A stretch of 41,335 nucleotides of DNA from Ruminococcus sp. (GTDB lineage Bacteria > Bacillota > Clostridia > Lachnospirales > Lachnospiraceae). Under the pieces are notes generated by a model. The model had not been told where the DNA came from. It ran no database searches and was given only the letters and a program-made list of their open reading frames with translations. Location of the stretch: NCBI GenBank assembly GCA_023663085.1, contig JAMPIB010000033.1, forward strand, positions 1 to 41,335. Reading direction: 5' to 3'. Below are positions 1 through 7,751 of the stretch, one piece after another. Position 1 is the stretch's first letter. Each line of letters starts with the position of its first letter. Made by a program: the position numbers and the translations under genes.

Positions 1-182
1 GTAGCTGCGCATTTCTGGCTGAAATATATCGCAGTTATCATGTATAAGAATCAAGATTTGTTTTATTTCGTATATATTACCATAAAATACGAGGGAATGC
101 AAGTGTTTTTTCAAAACCGGAAAGGGAGTATAATTTTATTAGGTTTAACACTTATATTAGGGAAAGATTAAAGTCAAATACC
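1..182. other. Intergenic stretch, no gene seen
   Basis: This AT-rich stretch at the left edge shows no reading frame of useful length on either strand and no clear terminator hairpin. It may contain the promoter of a gene lying outside the window, but I cannot assign one. Confidence 0.4.
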
Positions 183-377
183 CTATTGCTCGCGGGATTC
201 AAGCCATATTAAATCTGCCGATTTTGTTACTGTCTGCTTTTCTGCTTCTGCTGTCATGCCCTGCGCCTCCATATTCTGTATAATATCTGTCTGTTCAGCT
301 TCAAATGACCCACAGGCGGACAGACATAACATACAGGCCGTGATAAGACAGATCATGACAAGCAAAGCATACAACAT
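183..377 (-). pseudogene. Small lipoprotein, probably a truncated remnant
   Basis: The 64-residue frame begins with a hydrophobic signal segment and a lipobox (LSAC, Cys22), followed by a short polar tail. This is the layout of a Gram-positive lipoprotein precursor, but it stops after about 40 mature residues. The usual Met-Lys-Lys start is missing and there is no good ribosome binding site. Its start overlaps the end of the alpha/beta-hydrolase remnant, whose own stop codon seems to have been lost. I read it as the N-terminal end of a larger lipoprotein trapped in a decayed region. A functional small lipoprotein is possible but less likely. Confidence 0.4.
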
Positions 378-556
378 TTTTCTCGTTTTAGATTTTCCTT
401 AAAAAACTTCTCCAGCTTATCAAACGGTATCGCATCTTTTCTTCCGCCATCATAGAGATCGGTATGCACCGCCTCCGGGATGATGAGCAGTTCTTTATTG
501 TCTTTATAAGGATTATCTTTTATCATCGCCGCATAGGCGTCACGGCTGAACTGCAT
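353..556 (-). pseudogene. C-terminal remnant of an alpha/beta hydrolase
   Basis: The segment FSRDAYAAM ... KELLIIPEAVHTDLYD ... IPFDKLEKFFKENLK looks like the last ~55 residues of a COG1073-type alpha/beta hydrolase. It includes the His of the catalytic triad in the 'PxAxHxDLYD' motif. The nucleophile elbow and the rest of the fold are absent: upstream of about position 556 the frame reads antisense to a LysR remnant. The frame also runs past the normal end of the family into a short unrelated tail. The piece cannot form an active hydrolase. The family call is from motif memory. Confidence 0.6.
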
Positions 557-717
557 CTGGAAGGCTCGTTCCGGCTTTCTTATAATGCATCGCTTTTTGT
601 GAAAGAAAAACTGGGCTGCCTTCTGACCTTTGAGCATCTGATCGACACCAGTCCGGAGAGCGGTCTTGTTTTCCGCCCGCTTTCTCCGAGGCTGGAGGCG
701 AAGATGTATCTTGTTTC
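552..717 (+). pseudogene. Remnant of a LysR-family regulator (C-terminal piece)
   Basis: In the frame starting at 464, the stretch from about 552 to 717 encodes YNASLFVKEKLGCLLTFEHL, then ESGLVFRPLSPRLEAKMYLV. It lines up with the C-terminal ligand-binding domain of the intact LysR at 24113-24988 (YNGSLMVEEGMGYALCLNHI, then ESNLCFKPLSPKL). There is no helix-turn-helix domain, no plausible start and no normal C-terminus. It is a ~55-codon fragment between a hydrolase remnant and a RelE remnant, both on the other strand. Homology to the intact LysR is seen directly; the history is inferred. Confidence 0.65.
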
Positions 718-764
718 TTTATGTCCTTTTTTGCATCCTCTAAAAACTCAATACTCCATGTCAT
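708..764 (-). pseudogene. Truncated RelE/ParE-type toxin (first ~19 codons only)
   Basis: The ATG at 762-764 overlaps the stop of the antitoxin gene (ATGA), the usual toxin-antitoxin arrangement. The first residues MTWSIEFLEDAKKDIKKQD match the start of RelE-type mRNA interferases. After about codon 19 the frame runs antisense through the LysR remnant and stays open to position 540 with no family resemblance. All catalytic C-terminal residues of RelE toxins are therefore lost. The toxin is almost certainly inactive, leaving the antitoxin alone. Confidence 0.65.
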
Positions 765-1084
765 TCGATATTTACATCCTCCATATCCGAAAGTTCATCC
801 TCGCTGATCCCTAAATCACTCATTACGGAATCAAATGAGATTGTTTTATGGTCTCCATTATCCTCCATACGCTTGTTTGCTTCTAACAAGAGAAAATAAT
901 CTTCCTCAATTTCTGTCAGCCTTGTATATTCTTCCGGTGACAAAATAATTGCTGAAGGCTGATTATTCTTTAAAACAATCAATTCTTTTTCAGAATGAAG
1001 CCTGTCAAATATCTTCGCTGCCTGACCTTTATTGAATTGTGAAATAGGAACAAGACTTTGTAAAATATCTGCTGTTACTGCCAT
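761..1084 (-). CDS. Phd/YefM-type antitoxin (orphan)
   Basis: This 107-residue protein begins MAVTADILQSLVPISQFNKG and carries VLKNNQPSAIILSPEEYTRL, the N-terminal DNA-binding and dimerisation pattern of Phd/YefM antitoxins. An acidic tail follows, which in the family wraps the toxin. I start it at 1084 because GGAGG lies seven bases upstream; an in-frame ATG five codons earlier overlaps that site. It normally neutralises a RelE-type nuclease and represses its own operon. Here the toxin gene that overlaps its stop codon survives only as ~19 codons. It may remain as an autorepressor or act against a toxin elsewhere. Confidence 0.75.
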   Translation of the reverse strand: MAVTADILQSLVPISQFNKGQAAKIFDRLHSEKELIVLKNNQPSAIILSPEEYTRLTEIEEDYFLLLEANKRMEDNGDHKTISFDSVMSDLGISEDELSDMEDVNIE

Positions 1085-1116
1085 AATAAATACCTCCATT
1101 GCTCTATTCTCTTTTT

Positions 1117-1146
1117 ATTATATGCAAAAACCAGCAAATAAATCAA
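1117..1146 (-). promoter_or_regulatory. Promoter of the antitoxin gene
   Basis: On the minus strand a TTGATT -35 (1141-1146) and a perfect TATAAT -10 (1117-1122) are separated by 18 bases, about 30 bases upstream of the antitoxin start. A 12-bp direct repeat, ATAATTTATTGT, lies just upstream at 1159-1170 and 1183-1194, 24 bp apart (centre to centre). It could be an antitoxin operator or simply an AT-rich upstream element. Confidence 0.55.
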
Positions 1147-1196
1147 CTATAAAGTTTGATAATTTATTGTTAAATTTTCATTATAATTTATTGTCT

Positions 1197-1850
1197 TTAC
1201 TGTACCTTCCTTCCGGTTACAGCCTCAAAATGATATTTTACAATGCCCAGATCTACTTTAGTATAAAAACCCTTTCCCTTTACAGCCGCGGATACAGTAT
1301 CGCCTGTCAGTGTAAAGTAGAATTTCTGCTGATTGACCGCAGTCGGCGCAAGCAGAACCGCTTCTATGCCCTCTTTAAACCATGCCGGCATGGAATCCGT
1401 ATAATTGCATATTTCCTCAATTTTCTTTCCCACATGAGGAACACCCTGATTTTCCCCATATCCGAGTGCGATCAGGCAGGTCTGTTTTTCATCCTTGCCG
1501 ATAAGTGCGGCACTCTTACCATGTGTCAAGGCCACCCAGCAGGTGTTCAGTCCCAGTTCCTGCGCTTTCAGCACAAGTTTTTCCCCGTAATATCCGGTTT
1601 TTTCTTCCAGATCATCCGTCTTTTTTCCTACCAGCGCGATATAATCCGTTACACCGGAAAATTTTCCGTAATGTGCCATCATGGAATTAAAGCATTTTGG
1701 CTCGTCAAACAGAATCTGCATATGCAGTCCGCCCTCCGCATTACATTCTTTTATCATTTTTTGTAATATCTCTCTTTTATCCGCCTCAATCTTTTGGCTT
1801 GTATATTGGCGCACACTGTGGCGACGCTTCATGATCTCTAATATCTCCAT
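1197..1850 (-). CDS. Nitroreductase-family flavoprotein
   Basis: The protein begins MEILEIMKRRHSVRQYTSQK, the N-terminal signature of nitroreductases, in which Arg/Ser side chains contact FMN. Later segments (ELGLNTCWVAL; LIALGYGENQGVPH; APTAVNQQKF) fit the larger 'Nitroreductase_2' / TM1586-like group, in which two nitroreductase half-domains sit in one chain. At 217 residues it matches that group. The start at 1850 has GGAGAGG seven bases upstream; a longer frame back to 1934 lacks such a site. It probably reduces a nitro- or quinone-type substrate with NAD(P)H in the cytoplasm; the substrate is unknown. It has its own promoter. Confidence 0.8.
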   Translation of the reverse strand: MEILEIMKRRHSVRQYTSQKIEADKREILQKMIKECNAEGGLHMQILFDEPKCFNSMMAHYGKFSGVTDYIALVGKKTDDLEEKTGYYGEKLVLKAQELGLNTCWVALTHGKSAALIGKDEKQTCLIALGYGENQGVPHVGKKIEEICNYTDSMPAWFKEGIEAVLLAPTAVNQQKFYFTLTGDTVSAAVKGKGFYTKVDLGIVKYHFEAVTGRKVQ

Positions 1851-1885
1851 AAAGATACCTCTCCGTTGTTTCAGCATTTGAACCA

Positions 1886-1914
1886 AGTATACCACAATCT
1901 TTTTCTGACAACAA
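1886..1914 (-). promoter_or_regulatory. Promoter of the nitroreductase gene
   Basis: A TTGTTG -35 (1909-1914) and a TATACT -10 (1886-1891) are spaced by 17 bases on the minus strand, about 35 bases upstream of the start codon at 1850. Confidence 0.5.
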
Positions 1915-1936
1915 TTATTTATACGCTCCCGCATAA

Positions 1937-2458
1937 TTACCGTAACAGCTTATTCCCCTTTTCCCATATCTCATAGATTTCATCATACTTTGCTTCGATC
2001 AGCGGCGCCATCTTTTCTGTCCGCTTCTCTACAGTCTTCTTATAGAGAAAATAGGGAAGTATCCACCCCAGAAATCCCGGTATGGCAAGAATGATACATA
2101 AAATATAATATGGCGGCTGTGCCGTCACTGCAAAGACTGATCCCGCCATGAATGCCGTCCCAATGATACCAAGAATGAGTGCATACATGGTCGCCGTGGA
2201 AGTTTTAGCCTTTTCCAGCTTATCAATTTCATCCACACACGCTTCAAAATTTCTCTCAAGCCTTGTCAATTCCACCTTATTGACAATCTTACGGTCCCGT
2301 TTCAGCCGCAGTACTCTTCCCTGCCGGGAAACCGGGCTCCGATTCTCCCTGTCATCCGACAGTCTGTCGTCAAACTCCCATCCAAAATTCTCATATCCAT
2401 CCAACAGGAAAGAAAATCTGCTGCTCTCCGTCAGTATTTCTTTATACTCATACGCCAT
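1937..2458 (-). CDS. Two-TM membrane protein of unknown function, last gene of the two-component locus
   Basis: The 173-residue protein has a polar N-terminal half with a likely coiled coil (KVELTRLERNFEACVDEIDKL, cut here to KVELTRLERNFEACVDEIDK for length), then two membrane segments at about residues 91-112 and 117-137. A charged cytoplasmic tail follows. The start at 2458 is chosen because GGGAG lies five bases upstream; the frame extends to 2515 without a better site. It begins 59 bases after the histidine kinase on the same strand, so it is probably co-transcribed. I do not recognise a family. A membrane partner or target of the sensor system is possible. Confidence 0.65.
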   Translation of the reverse strand: MAYEYKEILTESSRFSFLLDGYENFGWEFDDRLSDDRENRSPVSRQGRVLRLKRDRKIVNKVELTRLERNFEACVDEIDKLEKAKTSTATMYALILGIIGTAFMAGSVFAVTAQPPYYILCIILAIPGFLGWILPYFLYKKTVEKRTEKMAPLIEAKYDEIYEIWEKGNKLLR

Positions 2459-2516
2459 AAAAACTCCCTGCTGTCTTTTTTCGCCGTCCATATTAGTACC
2501 ATACCTTTCTCTCAAC

Positions 2517-3614
2517 CTAATCCTCTATGCCGGAGCCGCTTGCCGCGATGACACCGCGCCGGAATTTTCCGGCGTCCGCCACAGGTAATGTGACCGTAAA
2601 AGCGCTGCCTTTTTTCTCTTCACTGGCAACCCGGATATCCCCGTCCATAAGCTCCAGCACACGTTTGACAAGCGCCAGTCCAAGTCCGTTGCCCTCTGTC
2701 GCGTGGGAAGTATCGCCCTGATAAAATTTATCGAAAATATGGTTCATACTCTCCTCACTCATCCCGCATCCTGTATCGGACACTGTTACGCTGACCGTAT
2801 TTTCATCCGACGTCTGTCTGACGATAACGCATCCTCCCTGCCCCGTAAACTTTATCGCATTGCTTATCAGGTTATTCCACACCAGCTCCATCAGGCTCGC
2901 ATCCGCCTTTACCATCGCCATATCCTCAATTTCCGTTTCCAACTCTATTTCTTTCTCATCCCACGCATCCTCAAACTGCAAAATACATTCGCATAACTGC
3001 CTGCACACATCATAAGCTTTCATTTCCGGTGTGATTTTCTGATGCTCCAGTTTATTCAGTCGTAGGATATTGCTGATCAAGGAAGAAAGCCTTGCCGCCG
3101 CGCCCTCAATTTCCTTTGCATATTCTTTTTCCTGCTCTCCTAATGTCTGCGCTGTCTGTAAAAGCTGCGCATAATTTTTTATAATGGCAATGGGCGTCTT
3201 CATCTCATGGGATACGTTGGAAACAAAATCTGTTTTCAGCGTTTCAATACTCCCCAGTTCTTCCACCATTTTATTAAAATCAAGAATCATGACATCCAGA
3301 TAGTCCAGCTTATCCGCTGTATGGATTGTGGGAACATAGACGGAAAAATCCCCCTCCGATACCTTTTTCGTTGCCTCCGCCATCATATGCAGGGGAACTT
3401 CATACGTATTTTTCATTTTCTGCCTTGTAAACAGGGTAAGTCCAACCGCTACCGTTCCCCAATAGACTATAGGGATGAGCGTTTCCACCCAATCATACCA
3501 ATCGACGGCTGCCATAAAGATAACCAATCCTGTATGAATACCGGACATTAAGAGCAAAACCCCTAAATAAATAGCAAACAGGGATGGGGGAAAAAGAGTT
3601 TTTTTAATTTTCAT
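2517..3614 (-). CDS. Sensor histidine kinase
   Basis: The 365-residue protein has two N-terminal membrane helices (about residues 10-35 and 45-63). A HAMP-like linker follows, then a HisKA dimerisation domain with the phosphoacceptor His136 in SHEMKTP. The C-terminal HATPase domain shows an N box (LVWNNLISNAIKF), a G1 box (DTGCGM) and a G2 box (GNGLGLALVKRV). The loop between the two membrane helices is only about ten residues, so it is probably an intramembrane-sensing kinase that detects envelope or transporter state. Its ATG overlaps the stop of the response regulator gene by four bases (ATGA). Downstream is a two-TM protein; upstream, beyond the regulator, are further membrane proteins. 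Confidence 0.92.
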   Translation of the reverse strand: MKIKKTLFPPSLFAIYLGVLLLMSGIHTGLVIFMAAVDWYDWVETLIPIVYWGTVAVGLTLFTRQKMKNTYEVPLHMMAEATKKVSEGDFSVYVPTIHTADKLDYLDVMILDFNKMVEELGSIETLKTDFVSNVSHEMKTPIAIIKNYAQLLQTAQTLGEQEKEYAKEIEGAAARLSSLISNILRLNKLEHQKITPEMKAYDVCRQLCECILQFEDAWDEKEIELETEIEDMAMVKADASLMELVWNNLISNAIKFTGQGGCVIVRQTSDENTVSVTVSDTGCGMSEESMNHIFDKFYQGDTSHATEGNGLGLALVKRVLELMDGDIRVASEEKKGSAFTVTLPVADAGKFRRGVIAASGSGIED

Positions 3615-4282
3615 AGTAACACCGCCTTATAGCCAAGTCCTCTGACGGTCACAATCTGAAAGCCGTCACAGTCTGATAATTTATCCCTGAGTTTTGTCAC
3701 ATAGACGTCCACCGCACGCAGGCTGGTATCACTGTCCACGCCCCAGAACTCATCCATAAGCTGCGCTCTGGAAAAAGTCTTTTTGGGATAGGATAACAGT
3801 TTATAAATAATATTAAATTCCCTTGTGGTAAGACTGATTTCTGCTCCGTTAATCTCCGCGCTCATCCCATCCGCATCCAGCATGAGATTCCCTACGGTTA
3901 TTTTCCGCTCCATTTCAATATTCGCCCTGCGCAGCAATGCCCTGACGCGCAGCAGAAGTTCGTCCAATTCCACAGGCTTTACCATATAATCATCAATCCC
4001 AAGCCGGAACCCTCTTTGTTTGGATGGCAGGTCGTCTTTTGCCGACATGAAAAGAATAGGGATATTTTTATTCACCTGCCTGACCGTCCGTGCAAACTCA
4101 AACCCGTCGATTTCCGGCATCATAATATCGGAAATAATCAGTTCATACAAACTGTTATACATCTCGTCATAAGCTTCTTGCGCATTCAGACACCCTTTGG
4201 CATAAAAACCGCTGTCATTTAAGTAAGTGCATACAATCCGGTTCAGCTTTGCATCATCTTCCACGACTAAAATATTTATCAT
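3611..4282 (-). CDS. OmpR/PhoB-family response regulator
   Basis: The protein has an N-terminal receiver domain with the acidic pair in VVEDD, phosphoacceptor Asp52 in ISDIMMPE and the conserved Lys in MVKP. A winged-helix DNA-binding domain follows (TTREFNIIYKLLSYPKKTFSR ... VDVYVTKLRDKL ... VRGLGYKA). At 223 residues it is full length. It is translationally coupled to the kinase downstream and lies three bases after the 302-residue membrane protein, so the locus reads as one operon. Its targets cannot be told from sequence; autoregulation of this operon would be typical. Confidence 0.94.
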   Translation of the reverse strand: MINILVVEDDAKLNRIVCTYLNDSGFYAKGCLNAQEAYDEMYNSLYELIISDIMMPEIDGFEFARTVRQVNKNIPILFMSAKDDLPSKQRGFRLGIDDYMVKPVELDELLLRVRALLRRANIEMERKITVGNLMLDADGMSAEINGAEISLTTREFNIIYKLLSYPKKTFSRAQLMDEFWGVDSDTSLRAVDVYVTKLRDKLSDCDGFQIVTVRGLGYKAVLL

Positions 4283-4285
4283 ATA

Positions 4286-5194
4286 TCAAGTCTCCTTTAT
4301 TGGTTTAAGCTGCTTTGTGGAACGCACAATCATAAAAACCGCCATCCCAAGTACAATCATGCTTATTCCTGCTCCTGTGCACCCCGTCATAATCTGCCTA
4401 AAATCCGCATCATCCGCGGCTCCAAACTGTGTCAGCATTGCCGTCTCTAAGGAAAGCATGGACACTAACGCCGCCGTTAAGCTGATTACCTTGCCTGCCG
4501 ACAGAACCGGACTGCCGTATCTTCTGAATTTTATGATATTTAGGACAGCCGTAATCGTCGCATAAAACGCATACAATGCCATAATGTAAATCAGCACACC
4601 CGGATATACAAATCCACTATTGCGGCGCACTACAAGGACAATAATGCCCGTCAGCGCAGCATTCATAAACAGTAAAATAATTCCGCACAGGCGGTATCTT
4701 CGCCATTCCAAAGCCATATTTTTTTCGGATTTTCTCACATAATGAAGAAGCGACGCCCGCATCAGGGCAAGCAGGATATAATAAAATGCCAGCGCGGTAA
4801 ACCACACGGAATGATAAAAGATTCCCGAAAATATTTTTACGCCCGCATAGAAAAGACTGGTTACAAAACCCTGATACAAAGCAGTCTCCACCCGAAAGGT
4901 ATCCTCTTTTAAATACCTGTCTACAAGAGGGATGCCCCTCATCTTTCTTACAAAAGGATTCTGTTCCATGCCATGCCGCATCAGGCGCACAATGCCTGTA
5001 ATGCCCGTAACTGTAATGATAAGCGCATAGGCGGAAAAAAGATATGAAAGATAAGTGATTACCGGATTCACATTTCCTTTTGTAAGTGTATAAATGACAA
5101 GCAGATAAGCCGGAACCGAAATCAAAACAGTCGGAACCGGCGGCAGAATAAATATTTTTTTCAATATCCTCTTCATCCTCTGCAATTTTATCAA
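4286..5194 (-). CDS. Polytopic membrane protein of unknown function
   Basis: The ~300-residue protein is mostly hydrophobic, with roughly eight predicted membrane segments and short charged loops; the last segment is near residues 270-290. I recognise no named family, although proteins of this kind occur next to two-component genes in Clostridia. The start is uncertain. A TTG at 5194 follows GGAGG by only three bases, whereas the ATG at 5176 has GAGG directly abutting it. It lies between the small four-TM protein (24 bases upstream) and the response regulator (3 bases downstream), so it is probably part of the same sensing or response unit. Confidence 0.7.
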   Translation of the reverse strand: MIKLQRMKRILKKIFILPPVPTVLISVPAYLLVIYTLTKGNVNPVITYLSYLFSAYALIITVTGITGIVRLMRHGMEQNPFVRKMRGIPLVDRYLKEDTFRVETALYQGFVTSLFYAGVKIFSGIFYHSVWFTALAFYYILLALMRASLLHYVRKSEKNMALEWRRYRLCGIILLFMNAALTGIIVLVVRRNSGFVYPGVLIYIMALYAFYATITAVLNIIKFRRYGSPVLSAGKVISLTAALVSMLSLETAMLTQFGAADDADFRQIMTGCTGAGISMIVLGMAVFMIVRSTKQLKPIKET

Positions 5195-5218
5195 GTGCCT
5201 CCTATATGGAATTATACC

Positions 5219-5587
5219 CTATTTTAACCCTTTGATAAAGGGAATCAGGCACAGGAGAACTACGATACCCACGATTCCGACGATAATGCCGACAACCATG
5301 TTGCTCCATACCATCGCAAGACACATGCCGACACCGAAAAGCAGCGCGCCCACTATTCCAATCAGGGTTGCCCCGACGGTTTTTCCGGACAGTTTGATTG
5401 GCTCTTTGTTTTCCATTTTACGCCATACAAGCACCATCACGAGCAGCACGATGGCTCCAATAACGCCCATAATAGCGCCCGGTCGAAACGCGTTCCACTC
5501 CGGAATCAACGCCATACACATGCCAAGCGCAAATAAAATCCCGCCTATGGTTCCCAAAATCATTGCTACGAACGTACTTTTTTTCAT
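5219..5587 (-). CDS. Small four-TM protein with an internal duplication
   Basis: The 122-residue protein consists of two copies of a hairpin. The first copy contains GTIGGILFALGMCMALIPEW and then GAIMGVIGAIVLLVMVLV. The second contains GIVGALLFGVGMCLAMVWSN and then GIIVGIVGIVVLL. They are joined by a short charged loop (WRKMENKEPIKLSGKT). Each copy has the same GMCxA motif at the end of its first helix. The gene overlaps the stop of the hendecad-repeat gene by four bases (ATGA), so the two are translated together. Function is not known. Gly-rich paired helices suggest a compact oligomeric membrane unit. Confidence 0.7.
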   Translation of the reverse strand: MKKSTFVAMILGTIGGILFALGMCMALIPEWNAFRPGAIMGVIGAIVLLVMVLVWRKMENKEPIKLSGKTVGATLIGIVGALLFGVGMCLAMVWSNMVVGIIVGIVGIVVLLCLIPFIKGLK

Positions 5588-5859
5588 GATTCATGACCCG
5601 CCTTTCTTCTTTCTTCCGCGCTCTTTTCTTCTCTTGCTTTCTGCTCTGCTGCAATCCGTTCTTTCGCTTCTTCTACGGACTCCCCCTCTTTTGTCAGGAA
5701 ATTATCCACAAACTTATCGGCAATTTTGTTAAAGCCTCCCACTGCTCCGTCCTCGATTTTCTTATAGCCGTTTACAACGCCTTCTTCGATTTTCTTATAA
5801 CCGCCGACTACTCCATCTGCGATCTTTTCATTTACTTCTGCTAACTTTGATTTTGCCAT
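5584..5859 (-). CDS. Small amphipathic repeat protein (11-residue repeats)
   Basis: The 91-residue protein starts MAKSKLAEVNE and then carries four 11-residue repeats: KIADGVVGGYK, KIEEGVVNGYK, KIEDGAVGGFN, KIADKFVDNFL. A highly charged helical tail (EEAKERIAAEQKAREEK) follows. An 11-residue period gives a helix with one continuous hydrophobic face, suited to lying on a membrane or packing as a bundle. I start it at 5859, where GGAGAG is well spaced; the frame extends upstream to 5997 without a site. It heads the operon that continues into the four-TM protein and the two-component genes. Confidence 0.7.
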   Translation of the reverse strand: MAKSKLAEVNEKIADGVVGGYKKIEEGVVNGYKKIEDGAVGGFNKIADKFVDNFLTKEGESVEEAKERIAAEQKAREEKSAEERRKAGHES

Positions 5860-5998
5860 ATTTTTACTCTCCTTTATCAATTTTGCTATCGTGTTGCATT
5901 TGTTGATAAAAGAATATCTTTTCATTATTTGCAAAGTGTTTAAATTTTGTTTCTGAAATGTTAATTCTTCAACAGACCAAACAACAATGATATTCACA
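5860..5998. other. Upstream region of the two-component operon
   Basis: This AT-rich region presumably contains the promoter for the operon starting at 5859. Several partial -10 and -35 matches are present, but none has both good hexamers and proper spacing, so I do not name one. Confidence 0.3.
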
Positions 5999-6048
5999 AA
6001 AAAGCGATATTAAAAACCATATGAAAAGGTTTCTAATATCGCTTTTTG
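5998..6048 (-). terminator. Rho-independent terminator of the glucosidase operon
   Basis: A perfect 14-bp stem (AAAAAGCGATATTA at 5999-6012 with its complement at 6034-6047) encloses an inner AAACC/GGTTT helix. It lies about 40 bases beyond the stop of the glucosidase gene. In the minus-strand reading it ends in a run of U. It is nearly symmetrical and could also work on the plus strand. Confidence 0.8.
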
Positions 6049-6085
6049 TTGTTTCCTCCCTAAAATACAAATAAATTTGTACAAA

Positions 6086-7729
6086 TCAGTACTCATAAAC
6101 CCTTGCCTCATACGGCATTAAAATCCCCCGTCTGGGATTTTTATAATTGCAGATGACAAGACGTCCTTTGCTGCCGCGAAATTCCTTGATATTACGCCAT
6201 TTTAATTTATGCGGACTAAAAGAACATACAATGAGCAGGTACTTATTTTTATAGCTTCTCCGATATACAAAAAGGTGTTCACTCGATTTGTAATATTCCG
6301 TGTAATCTCCCCAAAGCGCCACTTCGCTCTTTTTTCTGTATTTAAGACATTTACGGTAAAAATTTAAGATACTTTGCGGGTCTTTTTCTTCATCGGCAAC
6401 ATTGATCTTATTATAATTCGGGTTTATAGTAAACCACGGGGTTCCGGTGGTAAATCCTGCATTTTCTGAAGAATCCCACTGCATCGGAGTACGCGAAGAA
6501 TCCCTGCTGGAAACATGAATACGCGCAAGACGTTTTGCAACTGGGTCCTTTAAATGAAAATTATGATAATTATTTTTGGAGGACACATCCATATATTGGT
6601 CAATAGAATTAAGCCGTATGTTAGTCATGCCGATTTCCTGTCCCTGATAGACAAAAGGCGTACCCTGTTGGAAAAGATAACATACTGCCAGCATAGTGCC
6701 GCTTTCCCTGTGGAATTTCTCGTTTCCATAGCGGCTGATCACTCTCGGATGGTCGTGATTTTCCAGATACAGTGTGTTCCATGCCTTTCCGTTTAACTCC
6801 TTCTGCCATTTGCTAAAAGCTCTCTTTAATCTTGTCAGCTTAAACGGGCGATGGATATACTCCGTAAAGATACAGTCTGCCATCATATGCTCAAAGTGAA
6901 ACATAAGGTCAAGCACCCTATCTTCCCCACTCATATAAAAAAGTGCGGATTTTGTAGTCGTCATAGGACCTTCACCCAATTGAAAACAATCGTACTCCCT
7001 GCAAACCTCTCTAAACTCTGACAGATATTCATGAATATGAGGCCCGTCTTTGTAGTAAGGCATCCCGTTTGCTGCCGGAATAAAAGGCAGGCCGTCAGGC
7101 AGATTTTTCACTTTAGAGATAAAGGTGATAACATCCTCGCGGAAACCATCTACCCCCATATCAAGCCAGAAGCGCATGATATCTTTGACTTCTTTTCGTA
7201 CTTTGGGGTTATCCATATTCAGGTCAGGTTGTTTTCTGGCAAAGAGGTGAAGGTAATACTGTTCTCTCTCAGGGCAGTATTCCCATGCCTTTCCCTCAAA
7301 AAGACTGTCCCAGTTATTAGGAAGTCTGCCCTTTTTAGCGTCCCTCCATATGTAATAGTCGCTGTAAGGATTATGGCGGCTTTTTCTGCTCTCGATAAAC
7401 CACGGATGCTCATCCGATGTATGGTTTATCACTAAATCCATAATCACTTTCATACCAAGTTCATGCGCCCTGTCAAGCACTTTTCGAAACTGCTCAAGGT
7501 CGCCATAGTCGGTATGGATATTTCGGTAATCTGATATATCATATCCAAAATCGGCATTGGGCGACGGATATAGCGGTGAAAACCAGATACCATCCACATG
7601 AAGCGATTTTATATACTCTAATTTTTCGTACACACCATACAGATCACCAATACCATCACCATTTCCATCGTAGAAACTGCGAATCCAGATCTGATAAAAT
7701 GACATACTTTTATACCACTCATTTTTCAT
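6086..7729 (-). CDS. GH13 oligo-1,6-glucosidase / alpha-glucosidase
   Basis: This ~547-residue cytoplasmic glycoside hydrolase (no signal peptide) has the full GH13 set: MDLVINHTSDEHPWF, catalytic nucleophile Asp in GVDGFREDVI (about residue 199), acid/base Glu in LGEG (about 253) and stabilising Asp in LENHD (about 326). Val follows the nucleophile motif's Asp, which in subfamily 31 goes with alpha-1,6 (isomaltose-type) rather than strictly alpha-1,4 specificity. The Met usual in FRMDV is Glu here. Start 7729 is preferred because GAGG sits seven bases upstream; an ATG two codons earlier abuts it. It follows a GT4 gene by 22 bases and is probably co-transcribed with it. Confidence 0.9.
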   Translation of the reverse strand: MKNEWYKSMSFYQIWIRSFYDGNGDGIGDLYGVYEKLEYIKSLHVDGIWFSPLYPSPNADFGYDISDYRNIHTDYGDLEQFRKVLDRAHELGMKVIMDLVINHTSDEHPWFIESRKSRHNPYSDYYIWRDAKKGRLPNNWDSLFEGKAWEYCPEREQYYLHLFARKQPDLNMDNPKVRKEVKDIMRFWLDMGVDGFREDVITFISKVKNLPDGLPFIPAANGMPYYKDGPHIHEYLSEFREVCREYDCFQLGEGPMTTTKSALFYMSGEDRVLDLMFHFEHMMADCIFTEYIHRPFKLTRLKRAFSKWQKELNGKAWNTLYLENHDHPRVISRYGNEKFHRESGTMLAVCYLFQQGTPFVYQGQEIGMTNIRLNSIDQYMDVSSKNNYHNFHLKDPVAKRLARIHVSSRDSSRTPMQWDSSENAGFTTGTPWFTINPNYNKINVADEEKDPQSILNFYRKCLKYRKKSEVALWGDYTEYYKSSEHLFVYRRSYKNKYLLIVCSFSPHKLKWRNIKEFRGSKGRLVICNYKNPRRGILMPYEARVYEY

Positions 7730-7751
7730 CAGCATACCTCAATATACTTTA

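Noticed and set aside
464-814. Plus-strand 116-residue frame as a whole gene
   Set aside because: Only the middle (about 552-717) resembles a LysR protein. The ends are antisense to hydrolase and RelE remnants, and there is no ribosome binding site.
1032-1766. Long plus-strand frame opposite the nitroreductase
   Set aside because: It is antisense to a well-supported gene, has no family resemblance and no start signal.
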